40,381 nt of DNA from Acidobacteriota bacterium (lineage in GTDB: Bacteria; Acidobacteriota; Vicinamibacteria; Fen-336): positions 1 through 40,381 of the forward strand of contig JAJDNV010000018.1 of NCBI GenBank assembly GCA_022340545.1, in the 5' to 3' direction. Below the pieces are notes generated by a model. It was not told where the DNA came from. It ran no database searches and worked only from the letters and a program-made list of their open reading frames with translations. Both the position numbers and the translations under genes were made by a program. How positions within the stretch are numbered: the first letter of the stretch is position 1; each line of letters opens with the position of its first letter. Shown here piece by piece: positions 11,101 to 17,859 of this stretch.

Positions 11101-11137
11101 CGGCGACTCCGAGGCGAAGCCAGCGGACTGTGGTCAT
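8120..11137 (-). CDS. Secreted ten-haem cytochrome c with YVTN beta-propeller and MauG/CCP-like C-terminal module (1005 aa)
   Basis: The signal peptide (~1-27) is followed by two tandem four-haem units of the cytochrome c554 type. CxxCH motifs start at about residues 40, 92, 119 and 152 (unit 1) and 217, 269, 295 and 330 (unit 2). The repeats share GNQYSHWLLSSHAKAWASL / GYQYSLWRLSPHARAYASL, so the second unit looks like an internal duplication. Residues ~415-770 form a YVTN/NHL-type propeller (VYVACESSGTVVVVDAKRR, AYVSNRLDDSVSVIDVAAR, LFVANTAGDSVSVID). Residues ~775-1005 have two further CxxCH (795, 919) and PHLNNIYDSAPYLHNG, typical of the dihaem peroxidase/MauG superfamily. This suggests periplasmic electron transfer coupled to oxidation or peroxide chemistry on a substrate recognised by the propeller. 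The substrate is unknown. Confidence 0.9.
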   Translation of the reverse strand: MTTVRWLRLGVAVGAAFAVAGAIAHAQAEKQPVYVGALACAECHEGHGTGNQYSHWLLSSHAKAWASLALPEAKEMARLSGITDVPEESPICLGCHATAADAEEWERVEGFRLEDGVQCEKCHGPGSEYMLVMGDPQAAMRAGLRKFTKRDCEVCHYVKGSHVAVHNTPKVDVDEAWERLSHPIPEGGAETPGSPLRAGSTEGLSDAGPHFTGTHTCGECHRGPMMGYQYSLWRLSPHARAYASLSTPAARQRAKEMGVDEAPQTSPACLRCHVTGGGRSVAALESFSPMEGVGCESCHGAGSEYSPEGVMRDPVAARKAGLLPLTEETCARCHEDAHGKGFDFEAASAAIAHPLASSGSADAGRNNGGGPRANGGSLVSAAHDVPESVLEAARYSPEALSGEERRAKVRASLEVEYKTPVNLAFTPDGGEVYVACESSGTVVVVDAKRRQKVAEIKVGGHAHDVAFGPEGRRAYVSNRLDDSVSVIDVAARRVVRTIPVGDEPHGLLTDRTGRTLFVANTAGDSVSVIDIESGEEKRRLPASRDPWSVSLSPGGERVLVTNALSRFVGFRRPSMSEVTVVGADGRIDDRWVVPGANLLMGVDWHPSGDYALVTLNRTKNLVPMTRILQGWTITNGIGLLWADGRVDQLLLDEPNHYFADVADVAFSPDGRTALVTSSGTDSVAVIDLEKLVALVRGAGDEERREVLPNHLGQSLAFVSAHVPTKNSPRGVTFAPDGHTAWVANALDDSLTVIDAEAWEPVARVDLGGPRVATHIRWGEQLFHSANIAFQRQFSCHTCHPDGHVDGLTYDIEPDGIGVSPVDNRTLRGIYDTDPFKWEGTNVSLARQCGARLAVFFTRIDPFTPGELQALNDYTVTVPRPPNRYRPLGAELTEAQRRGKRIFERAYANDGRELAPTERCVHCHFAPYYTDRTQHNVGTQHPLDREGVFDVPHLNNIYDSAPYLHNGIAPTLEEIWTRHNPYDRHGVTNDMTKDQLNDLIEYLKTL

Positions 11138-11150
11138 CCTCCCCCCCGTG

Positions 11151-12770
11151 TCAGCTCGCGCCCTGCACGACCTTGAGGACCTGGTCGGCGGGCACGTCCG
11201 TCAACCTCGTCGTTGTCCCGTCCGGCCAGCGGACCTCGATCCGGTCGGCCTTCGTCGCCGCACCGAGACCGAAGTGCACCCGTGGGTCGCCCTGGGCCAG
11301 GTACCCGTTCACCGGGATGACGTCCTGGAACTGCGTCCGCTCTCCCGACACCACCGTGACCCGGGCCCCGACGGCCGTCCGCTTTCCGTCGGCCAGCCGC
11401 CCGTCGACCTTGATCCAGTGGTTGCCGCTGCCGCCCTCGTTGCGCAGGAGGTGCGGGGGGCCCGACGTGTCCAGCGCCACCAGGTCGACGTTGCCGTCGT
11501 CGTCGAAGTCGCCCCAGGAGGCCCCGCGCCCCACCCATTTCTTCTCGAAGAACTCCCCCGATCCCCGGGCCACGTCGATGAAGCGCCCGCTGCCGTCGTT
11601 GCGGGCCAGGACCGCGTCCTCCGTGTACTCGTGGTGGGCGTTTCCGTTCGCGACGAACACATCGGGATACCCGTCGTTGTCGTAGTCGAAGAGAACCGAG
11701 CCCCAGCCGGTGTACTGCCCGAAGATGACGGCAAGGCCGGACCGATCGATCATGTCGACGTAGAAGGCCCCCTCCTTCACCATGAGGCTCCCGTAGTCCA
11801 TGTCCGGGATGAGGATGTCCAGCTGCCCGTCGGCGTTCACGTCGGCCACCGTCGGTCCCATCGAGGACACGCCCTGGCCGTGCTGTCCGAGGGCGAGCCC
11901 GAGAAAGAGGCTCTTCTCCTCGAACGTCCCGTCTCCCTTGTTCTCGTAGTAGTAGTTCTCCATGGAGTCGTTGGCGACGTAGATGTCCAGGAGACCGTCG
12001 TTGTTCAGGTCGGTGGCCACCGAGCTCATGGCCCGCCCGCCGGGGTTCCACAGCCCGGCCTCCTTCGTGACATCGGTGAAGGTGCCGTCCCCGTTGTTGC
12101 GGTAGAGGATGCAGGGTACGCCGCTGTAGCTCAGGGGACCGGGGTAGCCGGCGGCGGCGTAGTAGGAGCGGAACTTGCCCTCGTCATACTCCAGGTAGTT
12201 CGTTACGAAGACGTCGAGGTCGCCGTCTCCGTCGTAGTCGAACCATGGGGCGTTGAGGCTCCAGAGGGGATCGGCGAGACCCGAGGCCTCCGAAACGTCG
12301 GTAAACGTCCCGTCGCCTTCGTTCCGGTAGAGCTCATTGGGGCCATAGCTGAGGACGTAGAGGTCGAGGTCGCCGTCGGCGTCGTAGTCCGCCGCGGAGC
12401 AGCCGAAGGCGAAACCCTTGCCCGGCACCCCCGCCTCCGCGGTGACGTCGGTGAACCTCCAGCCCCCCTCGTTGCGGTAGAGGGCGTTGTGCAGCTTGCC
12501 GACGAGGTCGCGGCCGCGGTTGTCGCTGACGGTGTGCTCCCATCGTCCGTTGGGGAAGTAGAGGTCGAGCCGTCCGTCGCCGTCGTAGTCGAAGACACAG
12601 ACCCCCGAGCCCGTCCCCTCGACGATGTTGCTCAGGTGGTGGTCGCCAAAGCTGCGCGAGAAGGTGATGCCCGCCTCCGCGGTCTTCTCGGTGAAGGTGG
12701 GCAGGGACGCCGGCGGGGCCGCGCCCAGGATGAACAGCACGGGGGCCAACAGCCCGAGGGCACGCCTCAT
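11151..12770 (-). CDS. CRTAC1-type secreted FG-GAP/ASPIC-UnbV protein (539 aa)
   Basis: I use the ATG at 12770, which overlaps the stop of the upstream gene as ATGA and gives a signal peptide (MRRALGLLAPVLFILGAAPP). The 12851 start in the ORF track adds 27 residues of unlikely sequence. Seven FG-GAP/VCBS blades follow, each with a calcium-binding-like loop (YDGDGRLD, YDADGDLD, YDGDGDLD, LNNDGLLD, VNADGQLD, YDNDGYPD, FDDDGNVD). The last ~90 residues are a classical ASPIC/UnbV domain (GNHWIKVDGRL, AVGARVTVVSG, VHFGLG, RIEVRWPDG). The name derives from CRTAC1 in animals and UnbV in enediyne gene clusters; the bacterial role is unestablished. It sits 13 bp before the ten-haem cytochrome gene. Together with the TPR protein at the operon end, it makes two ASPIC proteins in one operon. 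Confidence 0.9.
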   Translation of the reverse strand: MRRALGLLAPVLFILGAAPPASLPTFTEKTAEAGITFSRSFGDHHLSNIVEGTGSGVCVFDYDGDGRLDLYFPNGRWEHTVSDNRGRDLVGKLHNALYRNEGGWRFTDVTAEAGVPGKGFAFGCSAADYDADGDLDLYVLSYGPNELYRNEGDGTFTDVSEASGLADPLWSLNAPWFDYDGDGDLDVFVTNYLEYDEGKFRSYYAAAGYPGPLSYSGVPCILYRNNGDGTFTDVTKEAGLWNPGGRAMSSVATDLNNDGLLDIYVANDSMENYYYENKGDGTFEEKSLFLGLALGQHGQGVSSMGPTVADVNADGQLDILIPDMDYGSLMVKEGAFYVDMIDRSGLAVIFGQYTGWGSVLFDYDNDGYPDVFVANGNAHHEYTEDAVLARNDGSGRFIDVARGSGEFFEKKWVGRGASWGDFDDDGNVDLVALDTSGPPHLLRNEGGSGNHWIKVDGRLADGKRTAVGARVTVVSGERTQFQDVIPVNGYLAQGDPRVHFGLGAATKADRIEVRWPDGTTTRLTDVPADQVLKVVQGAS

Positions 12771-14659
12771 CGCTCCCCTCCACTGGCCTTCCGCACCGTC
12801 GCGCGCTCGGTCGTCATCGGTCGGTCCCAGAGCGCCCCGAGGTCGATCCACTGGATGAAGGTCATGATCTCTTCTTTCGTGGGGGTTCGGCCTTCCGGAG
12901 GTATGGGCTTCGCCGTGGCCGCAGCGTCGACGCGGTTGGGCTCGTCCCAGGGCCGGATGGTGCGGCGTCCCAGGAGGTGCCAGATGAAGGGGCTCGTCCG
13001 CGCCTTTCCCGGGGTCACGGGGCCGTCGAGGAGCGTGCGGTATGAGCGGGCCGGGTCGGTGTCGAGCTGCGGCGAGGTTCCCTCGCTACCGTGGCAGCCG
13101 AGGCAGCGGCGCTCGACAATTGGCCAGACGTCGCGATGGAAGACGACGAACCGTCGCCGATCCGGGGGCAGGGTCAGGCGCGCCGCCGGGCGCTGCACTG
13201 CCTCCACGAAGCGGTTGGGGGGAGTCCTCTCCGGATCCTCGTGGCACCCGATGCAGCCCCGCGCCTCCCTCCACCGTGTCCAGATCCACGCGCAGGAGCG
13301 CAGGGCCAGACCGTCTTCGTCCAGGAGCTGAAGCTCCACCGGGGTGTCCGCCGGCACCTCCACCTGAAAGGACCCGTCCCCGGCGAGGTCGACCTCGCCG
13401 AGCAGGCGTCGCGGGGCGAGGCCGGTCGAGCCCTCCGCGTCCCCGGCCTGTCGGGGAAGACCTTCGATGAGCCGGACCCGTTTGGCCGTTCCGGGAGGCC
13501 AGACGGAGCGGTCGAGATCGCTGATGCCCACGTCGAGCCCGTAGAACCACCCGATGGCCTCGCTTCCGCGAACGCTGCTCGAGCGACCGTCGGGCACGGG
13601 CCTCGGAGCGAGCACCGCGGCCTGCACGTCGTGCCGGTTCGGGTCGTCGAACACCTCCGTCCGGCGTCCGGTGGCCGGGTCGAAGCGAGAGATGCCGTAG
13701 CTGCCCTCTCCGGCGGCGGGACGCCACCCGACGAGAACCCCACCACCGGGGTGGGTCGCGGGTGAGCGGAAGAAGCCGTCGGCCGGCCGGGTCAGGGACC
13801 GGTAGGAGTGGAGGTTGCGCCGCAGGCTCACCGATCCCAGGGAGCCGCCGCCGTCGGCCCCGACGGTGTCGCCCTCGACAAAGACCACGAGGCGGTCGCC
13901 CGCGTAGGCGGGCATGTGCTTCACCCGTCGACCCTCGTCGCCGGCAAAGAGCATGAGGTCGGTGCCGTCGATGTTCACCCCGAAGAGAGCCACGCGACCG
14001 GCGGGGCCGCGATCGAGCGAACGCCGCTGCCAGGACGCGAAGACCATCCGCCCGTCCGGGAGGACGACCGGGTCGAAGTCGCTCGAAAGGTTGAACGTGA
14101 TCTGGCGCTCACGGGTGCCGTCGAGCCGGCACGCGAACAGCGCCGTCCGCGGGCCCACCCCGGCCTCGTTCGTCTCGCCCGGGAGCGTCCCGACGAACGC
14201 GACCTGCTCCCAGGGTTCGGTGGAGGTGGGCGTCAGCGTGTACATCATGGGCAGGTAGACCGGCCGTCGCGCCCCGCCGGGGCCACACGTGACCTTCCGG
14301 GCCCCGGTCCCGTCAGCCCCCATCTCCCAGACGCACCAGGGATCGCCGGCATCCTTGCGGGCCGCGAACACGATCCTGCGTCCGTCGAAGGAGACGTCGG
14401 GATCGGCCGCGCTGTCGAAGTCGGCGGTCAGGACGCGGGTTCCCCCTCCCGGAGACACCAGGACGATCCTCCCCCCGTCGCTCGACTCCGTGCGCAGGGT
14501 CCCCCCGGCCAGGGGCTCGGATCCGGGTGCCGGTTCCATCGGAAGCTGGGCGACCACGAGGGGCGCCCTCATGCCAGCCGCCTCCGCACGCCCGCCGGCC
14601 ACCGCCAGCCCGAACCCGACCAGGAACGCCAGGGCCGAGCGGCCGGCCCGCCGCGTCAT
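12767..14659 (-). CDS. Secreted dihaem protein resembling the hydrazine-synthase alpha chain (TolB-like propeller + C-terminal CxxCH domain), 630 aa
   Basis: A signal peptide (ALAFLVGFGLAVAGGRAEA) precedes a WD40/TolB-like propeller (DPDVSFDGRRIVFAARKD, FDPVVLPDGRMVFASWQRR). A middle segment contains HDVQAAVLAPRPVPDGR, as in proteins annotated with the HzsA middle domain, and GDGSFQVEVPADTPVELQLLD. Two haem motifs follow: RGCIGCHEDP at ~469 and RRCLGCHGSE at ~519, the latter in a cytochrome-like module (DVWPIVERRCLGCHGS). HzsA homologues of unknown function occur widely in Planctomycetes and Acidobacteria outside anammox bacteria, so hydrazine synthesis is not implied; the other HZS subunits are absent. 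The start overlaps the chorismatase-like stop and the stop overlaps the CRTAC1 start, both as ATGA, so the three are likely translationally coupled. Confidence 0.82.
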   Translation of the reverse strand: MTRRAGRSALAFLVGFGLAVAGGRAEAAGMRAPLVVAQLPMEPAPGSEPLAGGTLRTESSDGGRIVLVSPGGGTRVLTADFDSAADPDVSFDGRRIVFAARKDAGDPWCVWEMGADGTGARKVTCGPGGARRPVYLPMMYTLTPTSTEPWEQVAFVGTLPGETNEAGVGPRTALFACRLDGTRERQITFNLSSDFDPVVLPDGRMVFASWQRRSLDRGPAGRVALFGVNIDGTDLMLFAGDEGRRVKHMPAYAGDRLVVFVEGDTVGADGGGSLGSVSLRRNLHSYRSLTRPADGFFRSPATHPGGGVLVGWRPAAGEGSYGISRFDPATGRRTEVFDDPNRHDVQAAVLAPRPVPDGRSSSVRGSEAIGWFYGLDVGISDLDRSVWPPGTAKRVRLIEGLPRQAGDAEGSTGLAPRRLLGEVDLAGDGSFQVEVPADTPVELQLLDEDGLALRSCAWIWTRWREARGCIGCHEDPERTPPNRFVEAVQRPAARLTLPPDRRRFVVFHRDVWPIVERRCLGCHGSEGTSPQLDTDPARSYRTLLDGPVTPGKARTSPFIWHLLGRRTIRPWDEPNRVDAAATAKPIPPEGRTPTKEEIMTFIQWIDLGALWDRPMTTERATVRKASGGER

Positions 14660-15801
14660 CGCCCCGCCCCGCGCCGCCTCAGCGGGACGACGGCGGTGGC
14701 GTCGATCTCGAAGAGCAGCTCCTCGCGGCAGACGTCGGCCACGGCCGTGACCATCGGGACCCCGGAGAGCCCCGCCCGATCGGCGATGCGCTCGAAGGAG
14801 CTCTGGTCGCGCGGGTTCTTCAAGAACGCGGTCGCCTGCCGCACATCGGGAAGAGCGGCGCCCGCGCTCTCGAGGAGCGCGGACACGGCGGCGAGCGTGT
14901 GCTCGGCCTGCGCGACGAAGTCGCCCACGTGGACGGTCTGTCCGTGATCGTCGATCGACGCCGTCCCGGAAACGAAGTAGTACCGGCAGTCACCGAGGGT
15001 GAGGGCGGTGCCGCGCGCAAAGGCGGAGCCATACTCCGTCGCCTCGCTCTGCTTCCGGTTGTGGAGGCGCTCCATCTCGAACCGTCGACCGGGCCGGGCG
15101 CGGGCCGCGATCAGGTCGAGCGTGCACCACGCCCCGCGGGCGTTGCGGCCCTCGATGCCGGTGCTGGCCGGGATCTCGCCATGCCCGTTGCGTCCCAGTA
15201 GCCCCAACCGCTGGAAGGCCGCATTCCGCACCGCGTTGAACGGCCCGTACCAGTCGAGAATGTCCCGCAGGTAGAACCAGGTCCTGGCCACGTTGCGGAA
15301 GGAGTAGCCCTCGCCCTCGAGCAGTGCCACCGCGGCATCGATGGTGGCTCCCGCCTCCTCCGCCGGCCCCGCGGCGAGGCGGCCCGCCGCCCGCCGTCCC
15401 ACGTCGGCGAGCCCCAGAAGGCACGCCGACGGCGCATCGACGATTCGGCCGAGGACGCGATCGCCCTCGGTCACCAGATGCGACCTCTCCGGCCGCGCCG
15501 CGACCACGTGGATGCCGGCGAGGCCGTCGTGCCCGACCGGCCCCCCCTCGACATACGTGGGAGGGACGGCCCACGACTCGTCCTCGGTCCCCAGCGCCCG
15601 GGCGCGTCCCCTGGCCACCTCCGGCGCTGAGCGGAGGGAGCCGAACACGCGCTCCTGGATGGGGAGCAGGCCGCGCCCGCGCAGCTCGGCGTCGAGGCTC
15701 GTGTACGCCTTCTCCGCCTCGTCGACCACCGCGCGCCCTCCGCCCACGCCCGCCCACGTGAGCAGCGCGAGATCGCTGCCGTTCTCCGTCACACTCCGCA
15801 T
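14656..15801 (-). CDS. Chorismatase-like enzyme (FkbO/Hyg5/XanB2-type, RidA superfamily), 381 aa
   Basis: The N-terminal region and the central block (ARTWFYLRDILDWYGPFNAVRN, then IPASTGIEGRNARGA) resemble chorismatases, which hydrolyse chorismate to dihydroxycyclohexadienoate or to hydroxybenzoates plus pyruvate. The C-terminal ~130 residues have the RidA/YjgF fold (YYFVSGTASIDDHGQ, FVAQAEHTLAAVSALLESAGA). This two-domain layout fits FkbO/Hyg5-type enzymes; many are mis-annotated as pteridine-dependent dioxygenases. There is no signal peptide, so it is cytoplasmic, unlike the following operon genes. The gene is divergent from a DAHP synthase gene, which supports a chorismate link. Start choice is uncertain: the ORF track uses TTG at 15879 and another ATG lies at 15840, but 15801 has AGGGAG upstream and lies downstream of the predicted promoter. 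Reaction type is not decidable here. Confidence 0.72.
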   Translation of the reverse strand: MRSVTENGSDLALLTWAGVGGGRAVVDEAEKAYTSLDAELRGRGLLPIQERVFGSLRSAPEVARGRARALGTEDESWAVPPTYVEGGPVGHDGLAGIHVVAARPERSHLVTEGDRVLGRIVDAPSACLLGLADVGRRAAGRLAAGPAEEAGATIDAAVALLEGEGYSFRNVARTWFYLRDILDWYGPFNAVRNAAFQRLGLLGRNGHGEIPASTGIEGRNARGAWCTLDLIAARARPGRRFEMERLHNRKQSEATEYGSAFARGTALTLGDCRYYFVSGTASIDDHGQTVHVGDFVAQAEHTLAAVSALLESAGAALPDVRQATAFLKNPRDQSSFERIADRAGLSGVPMVTAVADVCREELLFEIDATAVVPLRRRGAGR

Positions 15802-15879
15802 GAGAACCGTGCTCCCTGGAACGCGCGTGCGCGACGACATCCCCTCGACGCGCGTGTGATGAGCGACGATGACAACCAA

Positions 15880-15908
15880 GATTGCCCGAGTGTCGTGCTC
15901 ATCGTCAA
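15880..15908 (-). promoter_or_regulatory. Candidate sigma-70 promoter for the chorismatase/cytochrome operon
   Basis: On the minus strand TTGACG (15903-15908) is followed after 17 bp by GCAATC (15880-15885). The -35 is strong and the -10 poor. It would start transcription near 15873, upstream of the ATG candidates at 15840 and 15801 but downstream of the TTG at 15879. It is the only promoter-like sequence I see before an otherwise gap-free eight- or nine-gene operon. Confidence 0.35.
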
Positions 15909-16011
15909 TGGGATCTTTGACTCAGCGGAGACACGTTTCGGCCAATATCGACGGGGCTTAACGCCACATCGACGCGTACGAGATATTACGCGCGGTCGTA
16001 CAATCCTTTCG

Positions 16012-16041
16012 TTGACGCCGTCTCGCAAGTACGCCTAGGAT
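16012..16041 (+). promoter_or_regulatory. Candidate sigma-70 promoter for DAHP synthase
   Basis: TTGACG (16012-16017), 18-bp spacer, TAGGAT (16036-16041), with the ATG at 16084. It lies back to back with the promoter of the chorismatase operon in a locally AT-richer stretch (15880-16010). This arrangement would allow one regulator bound between them to control both chorismate synthesis and chorismate use. No clear operator palindrome is visible. Confidence 0.5.
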
Positions 16042-16083
16042 GCCTGTCGTGGCGAGCAGCCCGCCACGCGTTTCTCACCGGGT

Positions 16084-16911
16084 ATGCGGATGAACGACAA
16101 CGTGCGACGCGTCACCATACGGGACTGCTCGATCGGCGGGCCGGACCTGACGGTGATGGGCGGACCGTGCGCGATCGAGTCGCGGGAGCAGATCTTCGCA
16201 ATCGCGGAGGTGGTCGCGGCGAGCGGCGGGCGGTTTCTGCGGGGCGGGGCGTTCAAGGTCCGCACCGCGCCCACGACCTTCCAGGGCCTCGGCTGGGACG
16301 GGTGGCGGTTGCTTCGCGAGGCCGCGGATGCCCACGGGCTCCTCACCGTCAGCGAGATCCTGGAGGACGCGCAGATCGAGCAGGCGCGTCGGTACATCGA
16401 CCTCGCCCAGATCGGCAGCCGCAACATGCAGAACACGTCTCTGCTGAAGGCGCTGGGCCGCTCCGGCATGCCAGTGATGCTCAAGCGCGGCTTCGGCTGC
16501 ACCATCGACGAATGGTTGCACGCCGCCGAGTACATCCTGCAGGAGGGCAACGAGGACGTCCTCCTCTGCGAGCGGGGGATCCGCACCTTCGAGACCGCCA
16601 CCCGCTTCACCCTCGACGTCGCCGCGATCCCGATCGCCCGGGCGCGGCTCGGGGTACCGGTCATCGTGGACCCCTCGCACGCCGCGGGTCAGCGCGATTG
16701 GGTCGAGTGCCTCACGCTGTCGGGCGTCGCCGCCGGGGGCGACGGACTGCTCATCGAGACGCACCCGAACCCGTCCGAGGCTCTCTCCGATGGGCCCCAG
16801 GCGGTCGTGCTCTCCGAGTTCCCCGCCCTGATGGCGAGGGCCCGACACGTCGCCGCCGCGGTGGGACGGTCGATCCCGGTGGCCCTGGCGATGTCGGCCG
16901 CCGTTGGCTGA
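16084..16911 (+). CDS. 3-deoxy-7-phosphoheptulonate (DAHP) synthase, type I-beta, catalytic core only (275 aa)
   Basis: Condenses phosphoenolpyruvate and erythrose 4-phosphate in the first step of the shikimate pathway. Visible family blocks: GGPCAIESREQ (usually AGPCSVES), LRGGAFKVRTAPTTFQGLG, AQIGSRNMQNTSLL, MLKRGFGCTIDEWL, GIRTFETATRFTLD, VIVDPSHAAGQRDWV and LIETHPNPSEALSDGPQ. The TIM barrel is complete but starts almost directly at the barrel. The N-terminal ferredoxin-like domain or fused chorismate mutase that gives feedback inhibition in other I-beta enzymes is missing. The related KDO-8-P synthase is unlikely given the RTxPxxFQGLG block. It is divergent from the chorismatase-like gene, so it may be a dedicated, feedback-insensitive chorismate source. 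The ribosome site is weak; ATG 16090 is an alternative start. Confidence 0.9.
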   Translation: MRMNDNVRRVTIRDCSIGGPDLTVMGGPCAIESREQIFAIAEVVAASGGRFLRGGAFKVRTAPTTFQGLGWDGWRLLREAADAHGLLTVSEILEDAQIEQARRYIDLAQIGSRNMQNTSLLKALGRSGMPVMLKRGFGCTIDEWLHAAEYILQEGNEDVLLCERGIRTFETATRFTLDVAAIPIARARLGVPVIVDPSHAAGQRDWVECLTLSGVAAGGDGLLIETHPNPSEALSDGPQAVVLSEFPALMARARHVAAAVGRSIPVALAMSAAVG

Positions 16912-16916
16912 TCTCC

Positions 16917-17070
16917 CGTCACCGAAGTCGTGTGTGTCTCTGGAGCGCTGGGCGCTCGGCGGCCACCCCGACTGTGGGCGCTTCAGCTTCGAAGTACAGC
17001 TGCGTCCTCGTCGGGGGCCCCGGCCGCCTGCGCGCCTCACGCCCCTCCCAAGAACACGACTTCGGTGACG
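16917..17070. repeat. 154-bp element bounded by a perfect 17-bp inverted repeat
   Basis: CGTCACCGAAGTCGTGT (16917-16933) is exactly complementary to ACACGACTTCGGTGACG (17054-17070). The interior is itself strongly foldable: AGCGCTGGGCGCT hairpin, CCCCGAC with GTCGGGG, GGCGGCC with GGCCGCC. It fills the space between two convergent genes (DAHP synthase and deoR). No ORF of merit and no poly-T run is present. It could be a MITE/REP-like palindromic element or a structured RNA; it may also serve as a bidirectional transcription barrier. Clear target-site duplications are not seen. Confidence 0.7.
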
Positions 17071-17094
17071 TCCTCCCAGCCCGGCAGGAGCGGC

Positions 17095-17853
17095 TCAGGC
17101 TAGTCGGACGTCGATGTCGTGGGCCCGGAGCCATTCCTGCGGCTCCGGATCCAGGCCGGTGTCGGAGACGACGACGTCGACCACGTCGAGCGGGGCGAGG
17201 GGAATCAGTGCCCCCCGGCCGAACTTGGTGTGGTCCGAGACGATGACCACCTTTCTTGCCACCTCGATCATCCTGCGCTCCGAACCGACGACCAGGGGGT
17301 TGGAGTTGCTGAGACCCTTCTCGGTGACCCCGCCGATCCCCATGATCGCAACGTCGACGGCCAGTGAGCCCAGCATCTGCTCGCAGAGCGGCCCGAGCAC
17401 GACGCCGAACTGCGGATCGAGCTGCCCCCCGGTGAGGGTCACGTCCACTCTCCGCGCCTCGCCGAGGATCTCCGCGATCGGCAGGGAGTTCGTGACGACG
17501 TGCAACGAGCGATCAAGGAGCTCCCGCGCCACCGCGGCCACGGTGGAGCCCGCGTCCAGGATGAGGGTCTGGCCGTCTTCGACCAGGCGGGCGGTGGCGG
17601 CGGCGATCCGGCGCTTCTCGGCCATCATGCGCCGGGCGTGCCCGGCGAAGTCGTCCCCGCGGGGGCCGATCGCCCGCACCGCCATGGCCCCGCCGTGGAC
17701 GCGCCTCAGCACCCCCTCGGCCTGAAGGGCGATCAGGTCACGCCGAACCGTCGACTCGGAGCTTCCGAGCTCGCGGCAGAGAGTCGTCAGGTCGACGAAG
17801 CCCTGCCCCTCGAGCATCTCGCGGATCTTCAGCTGTCGCGCGGGGCCCCTCAC
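17095..17853 (-). CDS. DeoR-family transcriptional regulator of the BMC locus (252 aa)
   Basis: The N-terminal winged helix-turn-helix (~1-57; LCRELGSSESTVRRDLIALQ, then GVLRRVHGGAM) is the DeoR/GlpR/FucR signature. The C-terminal ~170 residues form the sugar-phosphate-binding DeoRC domain (LILDAGSTVAAVARELL, VVTNSLPIAEIL, VTLTGGQLDPQFGVVLG, MGIGGVTEKGLSN, VIVSDHTKFGR). Such proteins are usually repressors released by a phosphorylated sugar. The start is GTG (17853), 6 bp after the aldolase stop, preceded by GAGGG. It is the last gene of the minus-strand BMC operon, so it is probably autoregulated. The likely target is the palindrome overlapping the pduL promoter. A sugar phosphate cleaved by the neighbouring aldolase is the obvious inducer candidate (inference). 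Confidence 0.92.
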   Translation of the reverse strand: MRGPARQLKIREMLEGQGFVDLTTLCRELGSSESTVRRDLIALQAEGVLRRVHGGAMAVRAIGPRGDDFAGHARRMMAEKRRIAAATARLVEDGQTLILDAGSTVAAVARELLDRSLHVVTNSLPIAEILGEARRVDVTLTGGQLDPQFGVVLGPLCEQMLGSLAVDVAIMGIGGVTEKGLSNSNPLVVGSERRMIEVARKVVIVSDHTKFGRGALIPLAPLDVVDVVVSDTGLDPEPQEWLRAHDIDVRLA

Positions 17854-17859
17854 CAGCCC

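Noticed and set aside
12771-12851. Upstream start of the CRTAC1-type gene
   Set aside because: The extra 27 residues precede a normal signal peptide and overlap the HzsA-like gene; the ATGA-coupled start at 12770 is better.
12767-14659. Hydrazine synthase activity / anammox
   Set aside because: Only an alpha-chain-like protein is present; beta/gamma subunits, hydrazine dehydrogenase and other anammox genes are absent.
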